Source: Caldifarciminota bacterium (lineage in GTDB: Bacteria > Hydrothermota > Hydrothermia > LBFQ01). From it: a stretch of 44,228 bases of DNA. The notes under the pieces were generated by a model. It saw only the letters and a program-made list of their open reading frames with translations. It was not told the origin of the DNA and did not search any database. The stretch lies in assembly GCA_027003075.1 (NCBI GenBank), contig JALWYV010000046.1, forward strand, positions 1-44,228, written 5' to 3'. How positions within the stretch are numbered: position 1 is the stretch's first letter; every line of letters starts with the position of its first letter. A program made the translations under genes and the position numbers. Shown here piece after piece: positions 7,943 through 15,394 of the stretch.

Positions 7943-8768
7943 ATGGGACTCTATTACGAAAATCTTGACGAGAAAACGCGGGAGTTTATGCTCAGAGAAC
8001 TGGAGTTGGACGTTAAGAACGGCAAGGTTTATTTAAGTCCCCGTCTTAACGCAAGAGGTCGGAAAGCATGAGTTGATCTCCTGCGGGAGGCCATCGCGGA
8101 ACACGATGACAATTGGCTAGCCGGCCATCTGAAAGCAGGGGGATACATGGAGACGTACGAATACAGGAGACAGTACTTTCGCGGCATGGTCGTTGAAGAT
8201 TTAGAATTGACGGGTTTATACTGATTAAGCCACCTTAAGGATTGAAAAGGTCCCTACCCGGCGATATTCTACCCTGAGAACAGGGACTTGACAAAAGAAA
8301 TTCTAACCGCCCTGATGAGGGCAGGAAGGGATCGTGTAGAGGCGGCTTCAGAGTTTCTTTGGCATAAGAAACAGATGGCAGAGGTACGTTTATCTCTCCA
8401 CCAACTTCGGCGGCGATTACGTATCGCGAAACTACTGAGGAGATTGAAACGGTAGGGAGAAAAAGATAAAGGTCCCTAAAAACGCCCATCAGACTCTGGC
8501 AGAGGGGGAGTTCAACCGTTACTACATAAGGGGGCTGTGTGCAAGGGCGATCGCCGAGGGCATAGATGAGGTTGTCATTTACAGAGGGAAGGCGGTTAAG
8601 GATCCCCGCCCAAAGTCTCAGGCTATGATCGGAGAGAGAATTAACGCCTATGATTTGTTAAGGGATCTGAGAAACTCAATAGGCGTAGAACCGGCCCTCG
8701 GCTTACCTTCCGGTCCCAATTCCGGCCTGACAGTCCGTTTGCCGGAATACTCCGACGATCACAGTTAA
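7943..8768 (+). pseudogene. Decayed conserved hypothetical gene interrupted by an insertion
   Basis: Two halves of one recognisable but uncharacterised bacterial family remain. The 5' half reads MGLYYENLDEKTREFML, then LYLSPRLN-type sequence, and has TGA at 8069-8071 where a residue followed by VDLLREAI is expected. After MYLETYEYRR-like sequence around 8170 the homology stops. It resumes in another frame near 8455 with KKIKVPKNAHQTLAEGEF, NRYYIRGLC and finally LGLPSGPNSGLTVRL, stopping at 8768. The roughly 285 bases in between include copy B of the 118-bp repeat and an unrelated helical fragment (DLTKEILTALMRAGRD). I recall the family as common but of unknown role. The nonsense codon, the insertion and frame changes make a functional product unlikely. 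Confidence 0.7.
8170..8287 (+). repeat. Dispersed 118-bp repeat, copy B
   Basis: This copy aligns gap-free with the reverse complement of 11-128. Its left border, ACAGTACTTTCGCG, coincides with the point where the surrounding conserved gene loses homology. Its right border is a hairpin (8250-8255 with 8282-8287). The interrupted gene resumes about 170 bases later, so the inserted segment may be about 285 bp of which this is the left part. Confidence 0.65.
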
Positions 8769-8853
8769 AAGTGCCTTCCCGAACCGAATCTACGTCTACA
8801 TAACTTCAAGTCCAAAGGGTGAACTACCGGTTCCACAGGCCACACTGCAGGTG

Positions 8854-8859
8854 TAAAAT
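8854..8859 (+). promoter_or_regulatory. -10 box of glyS
   Basis: TAAAAT lies 8 bases before the GTG start at 8868, with no Shine-Dalgarno sequence possible in the predicted mRNA. Confidence 0.65.
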
Positions 8860-8867
8860 CCCCACCC

Positions 8868-11000
8868 GTGAAGAAACTCCTTGTTGAACTCGGATGCGAG
8901 GAGATACCCGCCTTCGTTCAGGAGGGTGCCGCATCCTTTTTGCTTGACTTTCTCGTAAAGAACCTGAAGGATCGGGGTTTTTCCGTGGGTGCGGGCCGTT
9001 ATTTCGCAACCCCTACCCGGTTGGCCGCCCTGATAGACGTGGAGTCGGTAAGTGAAACCGTTGAGGAAGAGAGGGTAGGGCCTCCGGCAAAGGTGGCCTA
9101 CGACCCCCATGGCCGTCCCACCATGGCACTCGTTAAGTTCGCCGAGAGCGTGGGGGCGAAGCCCGAAGACGCATACGTCGTTGAGAAAGGGAAGGGGAAG
9201 TACGTGGCCGTAAAGGTAAAGAGGGGTGGTGAGCATCTGAAGGACGTCCTCGGAGGGATCCTAAAGGAGTACGTCCGTACGGTCCCTCTGCCGAAGAGGA
9301 TGAGGTGGGACGGCTCCGGCCTTACCTTCATAAGGCCCATAAGATGGCTCGTCGTACTGCTCGGCGACGAGGTACTTCCCGTAAGCCTCGGCAAACTGAA
9401 GGCCGGAAAGGTTACGTACACGGGTAGGCTACCGGTAAGACGGGCGGTAGAGGTGCCACAGGCGGAGGAGTACGAGAGCTTACTTGAGGGGGAGGGGATA
9501 GTACCCGACTTCCGAAAGAGATTGGAACGTATCCGTAGGGAAACGGAGAGGTTCTTTAAGGTGGATCCGGAAAGGTACGGGGAGTACGATACGGATGTGG
9601 AGAGGCTCCTCTACGAGATAACCGGTCTCGTTGAGAAAGGGTACGCCGTCTACGGAACGTACGATGAGTCCTTCTTGAAATCTCTCTACCCGGAGGTTAT
9701 AATGGCGGCCATGACCGCCCACCAGAGGTACGTCCCCCACCTTGAGGATACGGGTCTGAAGGCCGGTTTCGTGGCCTTCTCAAACAACCCGAAGGGACTG
9801 GAGACCCATCGTAAGGGGTACGAGAGCGTCCTCCGGGCGAGGCTTGACGATGCCCTCTTCTACAAAACGGAGGACCTGAAGAGGCCCCTTTCGTACTACG
9901 TTGAGAACCTGAAAAACGTCACGTGGATAAAGGGACTCGGCACCCTTTACGACAGGATGGAGAGGGTCAGGGAGATAACCCGGAGGATGCCCAAACCCGA
10001 AAATGTTAACCCTGAAATTCTGGAGTTCGTGGCCACGCACTACCTGTTTGATACGGCCACATCCATGATACGGGATGGGAAGGAGTTTACGAAGTTAGAG
10101 GGGAAGATAGGTTACTACTACGCCCGCGATAAGCTGACGGAGGAGTGGGGTGATCCCGAAAGGGCAAACAGGTACGCCGTTGGCATATACGAGGCGAGAC
10201 TGCCGAAGGGTAAGAGGTTCCCGAAGACCCTTGAGGGTACGGCCGTCGCCGTAGCCGACGCCCTCAACACGGTGGACGGCCTCCTGAAGATAGACTACCG
10301 GTGGACCTCCTCGCGGGACCCTCTCGGCATAAGGGCGAACGTACGGAGATTTCTGGCCCTCCTGCTTTACGGAGGATCGGGCTACGAGTTCGGAAGGTAC
10401 CCCCTGAGGGAATTCCTTGAACTTACGGAGACCTACGAAAAGAGAGAGAAGGAGTGGCACAGACTGATAGAGGACACACTGCCCAACGCCCTCGCGTGGG
10501 TTCAGGACGTGTTCAAATACGAGTATTACCCCGAAAACTCCTCCCTCATCCTCCAGACCTACGACGGCGAAAACGTCTTCCTATCGGCCATAAAGGCTAG
10601 AGCGTACGAGAAGGTAATACGGGGGGAGAACCGGGAGAAGTTCGTCACCATAGTTAAGAGGCTTCGTCGTATCGCAAAGAGCGAGGCCAGAAAACTCCTG
10701 AAGGAGGACGACCCCTCAAAGGTGCGGGCGTACGAGGAGAAGTTAAGGGAGGTTCTCAGGAACATAAAGGAAGGTCCACTATCCGTTATCCGATCCATTG
10801 ACCCGACCTCCGAAGATGCGCAGAACGTACTGAAAGCCTACGAGGCTTATCTCAACGCCCTCCTATCACTTTACGGAGCCCTTGACGAGTTCTTCACGCA
10901 CGTACCCGTAATGGTAGAGAACGAAACGGACAGGTTAAGAAGGTTGACGCTCCTTAAAGAGGCCCTGTCGCTCGTGGACGAGATACTTCCCGGTACTTAA
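8868..11000 (+). CDS. glyS: Glycine--tRNA ligase beta subunit
   Basis: This is the beta subunit of the bacterial heterotetrameric glycyl-tRNA synthetase. It binds tRNA-Gly, while the alpha subunit holds the catalytic core. The 710-residue protein opens with the family motif LVELGCEEIPA, contains FIRPIRWLVVLLGDEV, the HD-like region ITGLVEKGYAVYGTYDESFL, MTAHQRYVP and the DPLGIRANVRRFLALL segment, and ends with the anticodon-binding helical domain (VMVENETDRLRRLTLL). The start is GTG, chosen from the family N-terminus and the -10 spacing. The glyQ gene is not in the window. The next gene starts 3 bases after the stop. Confidence 0.95.
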   Translation: MKKLLVELGCEEIPAFVQEGAASFLLDFLVKNLKDRGFSVGAGRYFATPTRLAALIDVESVSETVEEERVGPPAKVAYDPHGRPTMALVKFAESVGAKPEDAYVVEKGKGKYVAVKVKRGGEHLKDVLGGILKEYVRTVPLPKRMRWDGSGLTFIRPIRWLVVLLGDEVLPVSLGKLKAGKVTYTGRLPVRRAVEVPQAEEYESLLEGEGIVPDFRKRLERIRRETERFFKVDPERYGEYDTDVERLLYEITGLVEKGYAVYGTYDESFLKSLYPEVIMAAMTAHQRYVPHLEDTGLKAGFVAFSNNPKGLETHRKGYESVLRARLDDALFYKTEDLKRPLSYYVENLKNVTWIKGLGTLYDRMERVREITRRMPKPENVNPEILEFVATHYLFDTATSMIRDGKEFTKLEGKIGYYYARDKLTEEWGDPERANRYAVGIYEARLPKGKRFPKTLEGTAVAVADALNTVDGLLKIDYRWTSSRDPLGIRANVRRFLALLLYGGSGYEFGRYPLREFLELTETYEKREKEWHRLIEDTLPNALAWVQDVFKYEYYPENSSLILQTYDGENVFLSAIKARAYEKVIRGENREKFVTIVKRLRRIAKSEARKLLKEDDPSKVRAYEEKLREVLRNIKEGPLSVIRSIDPTSEDAQNVLKAYEAYLNALLSLYGALDEFFTHVPVMVENETDRLRRLTLLKEALSLVDEILPGT

Positions 11001-11003
11001 ACC

Positions 11004-11936
11004 ATGCTCTTCCTCTACGTCGCCGTAGGCATCTTTGGGGGATACATATACTGGAAGATAGTGGAGAGCGCCGGTATATTCAGGGACAGGTCCGACCCCA
11101 CGAAGATAAGGGGAGGAGGCCTCGTCCTGCTTCCCGTGATACTGTGGTACCTGTTCAGAGGGTCAGGAAACGTATACACCATCCTCGCATACGTAGTGCT
11201 CGCGGTGGGGGTTATGGGTCTCTTAGACGACTACAGGGGAGTATCGGGCTATATAAAGGCGGCCGTGTCCCTGGTATCGGCCCTGCTGCTGATGTGGAGT
11301 CTGGGGTGGGTGGTACCCATAAGGTTCCTCGGATACGACCTTTATCTGCCGTTTTTCAACGAGGTGTTCTGGGTCCTTTTCTTCGTCGGATTTGTTAACG
11401 CCTTTAACGTAATAGACGGGAAGGACGGCGTACTCCTTATGACAGCAATTGTTCTGTTGTCTTACCTTTACGTTCTTACGGGAGAAGTTATGTACCTCCA
11501 TACGGCAGCCGTGGCTGTTGGTCTTCTGGCGTGGAACTCCCCTCCGGCCCGCCTCATAATGGGTGATACCGGATCCTATGTTCTCGGCATCTTCATAACG
11601 TCGGCTTTCATTCTCCTGCCCAACATCCCCGTAGAGGTCAAACTGCTCGCCCTGAGCTTCCCCCTCGTGGATACCCTGACGACCATAGTACGCCGGTTAA
11701 GGCGTGGTCAGAGTATATTTCAGGCAGATAAGGAGCATATACATCACGTCCTCTATTCCCGCTTTGGCGACAGGTGGGGACTGTTTTTGATCATGCTTAT
11801 AAACCTCCTGTCCGTGGGTCTTGCCCACCTCTACACGATGTACGGTCAGTGGGTGATGGTGTTGGGGTTGGTGTGGTGGGGGATACTCTCTTTAGTCGCC
11901 TTTTCCGGCCCCAAACTTGCGGATACGCTCCATTAA
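11004..11936 (+). CDS. Undecaprenyl-phosphate sugar-1-phosphate transferase (WecA/TagO/RfE type)
   Basis: A polytopic membrane enzyme of 310 residues from the MraY/WecA superfamily. These enzymes move a sugar-1-phosphate, commonly GlcNAc-1-P, from a UDP sugar to undecaprenyl phosphate and so start surface-glycan synthesis. Diagnostic cytoplasmic motifs are GLLDDYRGV, VNAFNVIDGKDG, MGDTGSYVLG and the DKEHIHH loop typical of the WecA/TagO branch rather than MraY. About ten hydrophobic segments alternate with these loops. It lies 3 bases after glyS and is co-transcribed with it. Its last 45 bases overlap the convergent gene at 11892. The exact sugar is not determined. Confidence 0.88.
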   Translation: MLFLYVAVGIFGGYIYWKIVESAGIFRDRSDPTKIRGGGLVLLPVILWYLFRGSGNVYTILAYVVLAVGVMGLLDDYRGVSGYIKAAVSLVSALLLMWSLGWVVPIRFLGYDLYLPFFNEVFWVLFFVGFVNAFNVIDGKDGVLLMTAIVLLSYLYVLTGEVMYLHTAAVAVGLLAWNSPPARLIMGDTGSYVLGIFITSAFILLPNIPVEVKLLALSFPLVDTLTTIVRRLRRGQSIFQADKEHIHHVLYSRFGDRWGLFLIMLINLLSVGLAHLYTMYGQWVMVLGLVWWGILSLVAFSGPKLADTLH

Positions 11937-12398
11937 GGCGGCACTCACACCGAGGAAGTCCTGCTCCATATCCTCACGGGCAGAAGAAGAGAAGGCGAGG
12001 CTGAATATGATGGCCCCAACTATGTAGGGGATTATCCTCGCCGATTCCTCCTTCCCGAGTATTTCAAGGAGTTTCTCCGATATGACGGAGGCGAGTTCGG
12101 AGGCTGCGATTATGTAAATCTCAGCACTTATATCCTCCTTTACATTTTCAAAACTCCTCTCGTATCTCTCTTTCCAGAACTTCTCAACCCGATCCAAAAC
12201 AAGAGACGTGTAGAAGTTGTCTAACAGATCCCTCAGGTAGACCTTCTGGCTTTCCGGCAGATTCAGGCGAGACAGGATCTCGTCTATGACTTCCCCTTTT
12301 ATGGAAAGGAGCGTGTCCACGTACCTGTCTAACTCTTCCGGCCTCTCAAGGCTTCCTACGACGCTCCTTACTTTCTCAAGCGTTTTCTCGTAAGTCAT
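11892..12398 (-). CDS. Uncharacterised helical protein, partner of a roadblock protein
   Basis: A 168-residue protein not recognised as any family. It looks largely alpha-helical and acidic/basic, with one hydrophobic stretch (ARIIPYIVGAIIFSLAF) around residues 120-136. It follows the roadblock gene on the same strand, 18 bases downstream, and has a good ribosome binding site (GAGGAGGG, 5 bases before the ATG). That is consistent with an internal operon gene. Its 3' end overlaps the convergent sugar-phosphate transferase gene by 45 bases. Pairing with a roadblock domain hints at a signalling or polarity module, but this is only context. Confidence 0.6.
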   Translation of the reverse strand: MTYEKTLEKVRSVVGSLERPEELDRYVDTLLSIKGEVIDEILSRLNLPESQKVYLRDLLDNFYTSLVLDRVEKFWKERYERSFENVKEDISAEIYIIAASELASVISEKLLEILGKEESARIIPYIVGAIIFSLAFSSSAREDMEQDFLGVSAALMERIRKFGAGKGD

Positions 12399-12416
12399 CT
12401 TTTCCCTCCTCTGGTT

Positions 12417-12797
12417 TTACAGAATTTCACGGGCTTTGCTTACCGTTTCTCTGGCAAGAAGACGAACGAGTCCGACGTTGGTTTCGGGTGACGTTAGAAT
12501 GGCGAGGAAGAGGTCATCGTTAACGCGGTACATGAAGAGTTTTCCGGACTGCATATCAACCTCCATGTAGTTCATATCTCCCATATCAACTATATCCGAG
12601 GCCTTCCGTGAGACGGAGAAGAGCATGGCGGACAGGGCGGCGAGGCGTTCAACTATTCCGGGATTAAAACGGACCTCAAAGGATACCGGAAGGCCGTCCC
12701 TCGTTGCGAAGAGGACGGCTTCAGCATCTTCTATTTCTTTCATAAGATGCGAAACGTAAGAGTGTAATTTACTTTCAATTCCCACGTCGGCCCTCAT
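12417..12797 (-). CDS. Roadblock/LC7-domain protein
   Basis: The 126-residue product has the roadblock/LC7 pattern: an initial helix, the strand pair AEAVLFATRDGLPVSF, a central helix with the LAALSAMLFSVSRKASDIVDMG segment, and strands around KLFMYRV and DLFLAILTSP. Such proteins often regulate MglA-like small GTPases, none of which is visible here. I chose the ATG at 12797 over the longer frame because a perfect TATAAT lies 9 bases upstream and the fold begins there. It is the first gene of a two-gene unit that diverges from the transketolase subunit. Confidence 0.8.
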   Translation of the reverse strand: MRADVGIESKLHSYVSHLMKEIEDAEAVLFATRDGLPVSFEVRFNPGIVERLAALSAMLFSVSRKASDIVDMGDMNYMEVDMQSGKLFMYRVNDDLFLAILTSPETNVGLVRLLARETVSKAREIL

Positions 12798-12806
12798 GGC
12801 GAACGT

Positions 12807-12812
12807 ATTATA
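12807..12812 (-). promoter_or_regulatory. -10 box of the roadblock operon
   Basis: TATAAT on the minus strand, 9 bases before the ATG at 12797. It is only 37 bases from the opposing -10 box at 12850, so the two promoters share their upstream region. Confidence 0.7.
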
Positions 12813-12849
12813 TGGGTGACCGTGGGAAAGGATATCCGCCCTACACCTG

Positions 12850-12855
12850 TAGAAT
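12850..12855 (+). promoter_or_regulatory. -10 box of the transketolase subunit gene
   Basis: TAGAAT ends 6 bases before the ATG at 12862, giving a predicted leaderless mRNA. Confidence 0.65.
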
Positions 12856-12861
12856 AACCGG

Positions 12862-13692
12862 ATGAATCCCGACGAGTTGAAAGATCTCAAGGAGAAAGCT
12901 CTTCAGGTACGACGGGACATAATAGAGATGACCTACAGGGCGCAGTCCGGCCATCAGGGAGGAGCCCTTTCGTGGGTTGAGATAGGCCTGCTCCTGTTCT
13001 TCAAGGTAATGAACATCCGGCGGGAAGACCCCTTTTACGAGGACAGGGATAGGTTCGTCCTTTCAAAGGGACACGCCTGCGCCACCCTATACTCCATTTG
13101 GTCACTCCTCGGCTGGATAGACAGGGAAGAGTTATGGAAGTTCCGGCGTGTGGACGGTGTACTTCAGGGTCACCCTTCCAGAAGGAAAACACCCCTAGCG
13201 GAGACGTCAACCGGCTCCCTCTCTCAGGGTACGTCCGTGGCGGTGGGTATGGCTCTGGGCCTGAAGATGTGGGGAAAGCCTTCGCGGGTGTACGCCCTCA
13301 TAAGCGACGCCGAGCTTCAGGAGGGCCAGACGTGGGAGGCCGTAGAAACCGCCGGTAATAAGGGGCTGGACAACCTGACTTTCATACTTGATTACAACGG
13401 CCTCCAGATAGAGGGGGACGTCCACGAGATCAACGACCCCACGCCCATAGAGGAGAAGTTCAGGGCATTTAAGTGGGAGACCTACAGGGTGGAGGACGGT
13501 CACGACTTCGTACAGCTCTACGAGGCCTTCACGTGGGCGAAGGGCGTTAAGGGTAAACCCCAGCTCATAGTCGCGAGGACGGTTAAGGGTAAGGGAATAT
13601 CCTTCATGGAGAACCGGTACGAGTGGCACAGCAAGGTACTGACGGAGGACCTTTACCGGAAGGCTATGAAGGAGCTGGGCGTACACCTTTAG
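12862..13692 (+). CDS. Transketolase, N-terminal subunit
   Basis: Thiamine-diphosphate enzyme half that, with a separate C-terminal subunit, moves two-carbon units between sugar phosphates in the non-oxidative pentose phosphate pathway. The 276 residues show the AQSGHQGGALSWVEI start, SKGHACATLYS, TSTGSLSQGTSVAVGMALG and the cofactor-binding segment ISDAELQEGQTWEA...N with LDYNGLQ. The length is that of split archaeal/thermophile transketolases. The C-terminal half normally follows directly but is absent here; the next gene is a prenyltransferase. Pentose phosphate made by transketolase could feed PRPP for that enzyme, which is inference. Confidence 0.9.
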   Translation: MNPDELKDLKEKALQVRRDIIEMTYRAQSGHQGGALSWVEIGLLLFFKVMNIRREDPFYEDRDRFVLSKGHACATLYSIWSLLGWIDREELWKFRRVDGVLQGHPSRRKTPLAETSTGSLSQGTSVAVGMALGLKMWGKPSRVYALISDAELQEGQTWEAVETAGNKGLDNLTFILDYNGLQIEGDVHEINDPTPIEEKFRAFKWETYRVEDGHDFVQLYEAFTWAKGVKGKPQLIVARTVKGKGISFMENRYEWHSKVLTEDLYRKAMKELGVHL

Positions 13693-13702
13693 ACTTCGTC
13701 CC

Positions 13703-14548
13703 GTGCCTTACGTTAGACTTCTCAGGGTCCGCCAGTGGGTTAAGAACTTCCTCGTACTCGTACCTCTCGTATTCGCCGCCCCCTCTCCGGAATGGATCCT
13801 CCGAAACCTACCCCACGCCCTTCTGGCCTTTCTATCGTTCTCCTTCCTATCTTCGGCCGTTTACGTGTTCAACGATATAAGGGATCTGGAGAAGGACAGG
13901 CTACACCCCGTAAAACGCAGGCGCCCTTTACCTTCGGGGAAAGTCTCCGTACCCGTCGCGGTGGTTCTAAGTGTCGTAATGCTCCTTCTCTCCCTTCTTA
14001 TAGGGTACACCCTCGGATGGGTCTTCATCGGCGTACTCGTAGCGTACGCTTTAAACAACCTCCTCTACACCCTGTACCTGAAAAACCTCCAGCTTTTTGA
14101 CATCTTCTCAATCGCTCTGGGCTTCGTGCTCAGGGTTTACGCCGGCGCCGTGGCGATAGACGTACCAGTTTCCACGTACCTGTTTTTGACCATCTTCTTC
14201 CTGGCGCTGTTCCTCGCTATAGGGAAGCGGAGGTACGAGATCCTCCTCTTAGGCGATGAGGGCAAGAACCACAGGAAGGTACTCAAACACTATTCAGTTT
14301 ACTATCTGGATCAGTTAATGAACATATCTGCGACTCTCACCCTCGTGGTGTACACCCTGTACACACTTGAGAGGAACAACCCCCTGATGGTATTTACTGT
14401 CCCCATCGTGGTCTTCGGACTCTTCAGGTACTACCACATAACCCATAACCTCAGCCGGGGGGAACCTTCGGACGACCTTTTGAGCGACCCCCTCATCCTA
14501 CTCAGTGGCCTTACGTACGCTCTGGTGGTCGTGGCGGTGATGCTCTGA
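13703..14548 (+). CDS. UbiA-family prenyltransferase, decaprenyl-phosphate phosphoribosyltransferase-like
   Basis: A membrane protein of 281 residues with about eight hydrophobic segments. The opening VRLLRVRQWVKNFLVLVPL is characteristic of the phosphoribosyl-transferring branch of UbiA. The two Asp-rich sites are NDIRDLEKDRLHP with RRRPLPSG near residue 60-80, and YLKNLQLFDI. By family, it would attach ribose-5-phosphate from PRPP to a polyprenyl phosphate. It starts with GTG 10 bases after the transketolase subunit gene and is probably co-transcribed. Other UbiA substrates (quinone or lipid headgroups) remain possible. Confidence 0.8.
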   Translation: MPYVRLLRVRQWVKNFLVLVPLVFAAPSPEWILRNLPHALLAFLSFSFLSSAVYVFNDIRDLEKDRLHPVKRRRPLPSGKVSVPVAVVLSVVMLLLSLLIGYTLGWVFIGVLVAYALNNLLYTLYLKNLQLFDIFSIALGFVLRVYAGAVAIDVPVSTYLFLTIFFLALFLAIGKRRYEILLLGDEGKNHRKVLKHYSVYYLDQLMNISATLTLVVYTLYTLERNNPLMVFTVPIVVFGLFRYYHITHNLSRGEPSDDLLSDPLILLSGLTYALVVVAVML

Positions 14549-14574
14549 GGTTAAACCATAGTGTCCCACCCATT

Positions 14575-14970
14575 TCAGTACGGTATGCCGAGGTATTCCG
14601 ATAGTATTACGTACGCCGCCATGGCGTCTATGAGGTGTTTGTTCTCCTTACTTATCCGTTTCCCGCTCTCCTTCAGGAGTCTCTCGGCTTCGGCGGAGGT
14701 GTAGTGTTCGTCCCAGAATATTACCTCGCATCCGAAAGTTCCTTTAAGCCAGCCGGCGAGGGCTTCAACTTCCGGTATCAGCTCCTCCCTCGGAGGTCTT
14801 CCAATTACGACCGTGGAGAAGGGCCTTTCGGTGTAAATTTCTCTTAAACGTTTCTTTAAATCCTTACGTTTCAAGTCTACGGTCTCAAGGGGGAAGGCGA
14901 ACTTCCTCTCCGGGTCGCTTATCGCCAGACCCACCCTCCTCCTTCCGTAGTCTATGGCGAGAACCCTCAT
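14575..14970 (-). CDS. ruvX: Holliday junction resolvase-like protein RuvX/YqgF
   Basis: This 131-residue RNase H-fold protein begins MRVLAIDYGRRRVGLAISDP, holds the VVIGRP strand and the WDEHYTSAEAE motif, and ends with an IDAMAAYVIL helix containing the last acidic residue. These are the expected YqgF/RuvX features. Bacterial members take part in the maturation of 16S rRNA 5' ends and have been proposed as junction resolvases. The start overlaps the stop of the upstream PTPS gene by 4 bases. The unit converges on the UbiA-family gene with a 26-base gap. Confidence 0.9.
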   Translation of the reverse strand: MRVLAIDYGRRRVGLAISDPERKFAFPLETVDLKRKDLKKRLREIYTERPFSTVVIGRPPREELIPEVEALAGWLKGTFGCEVIFWDEHYTSAEAERLLKESGKRISKENKHLIDAMAAYVILSEYLGIPY

Positions 14971-15311
14971 ACCTCGTAGTAAGATGCGGCGAACCGTCCG
15001 GTTTCCCAGACCCAGACCTCTTTTACCTGCGGAAACTTCTCCTTGACCTTATCGTATATCCACTTCGCCAGTCTCTCAGTGGTGGAGTTTTCGCCCAGTA
15101 TCTCGTTCAGGTTCCTATGCTCCGGGAGTATGCTCTTAAGGTAGGCGTTTATCTCAAGGAAATCCACCAGATAACCCTCATCGTTCAAACCACCCTCCAG
15201 TACCACCTCTACCCTGTAGTTGTGTCCGTGTAAAGGCTCTGGCCTGCCTTTGTAGTTCTGAAGGAAGTGAGCAGCAGAGAACTCCCTTACCACCTTTACG
15301 CGGTACGGCAT
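14967..15311 (-). CDS. 6-pyruvoyltetrahydropterin synthase paralogue, PTPS-III type
   Basis: The 114-residue T-fold enzyme has the zinc-binding FSAAH and LHGHNY histidines and a third His in PEHRNLNE. In place of the catalytic Cys of QueD or true PTPS it reads EPLHGHN, the ExxHGHN signature of PTPS-III, and the whole protein contains no Cys. PTPS-III paralogues replace dihydroneopterin aldolase (FolB) in folate synthesis by cleaving dihydroneopterin triphosphate to 6-hydroxymethyl-dihydropterin. A queuosine role is therefore unlikely. It is the first gene of a unit with ruvX, and its ATG lies 6 bases from a -10 box. Confidence 0.85.
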   Translation of the reverse strand: MPYRVKVVREFSAAHFLQNYKGRPEPLHGHNYRVEVVLEGGLNDEGYLVDFLEINAYLKSILPEHRNLNEILGENSTTERLAKWIYDKVKEKFPQVKEVWVWETGRFAASYYEV

Positions 15312-15317
15312 CCGTTT

Positions 15318-15323
15318 ATTTTA
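15318..15323 (-). promoter_or_regulatory. -10 box of the PTPS-III/ruvX operon
   Basis: TAAAAT on the minus strand ends 6 bases before the ATG at 15311. Confidence 0.65.
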
Positions 15324-15376
15324 AACCGGCTTCCTCCACCGTATTTTTTATAACGAAATTTTGAAGCGTACGGCTA

Positions 15377-15382
15377 TATAAT
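15377..15382 (+). promoter_or_regulatory. -10 box of the FG-GAP protein gene
   Basis: TATAAT ends 12 bases before the ATG at 15395. A very short leader of about five or six bases is expected, without a Shine-Dalgarno site. Confidence 0.65.
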
Positions 15383-15394
15383 ACGCGTAGACTT

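Noticed and set aside
8069-8071. In-frame TGA as selenocysteine or recoded tryptophan
   Set aside because: The same gene also has an insertion and frame changes downstream, and no SECIS-like hairpin is obvious. Decay is simpler.
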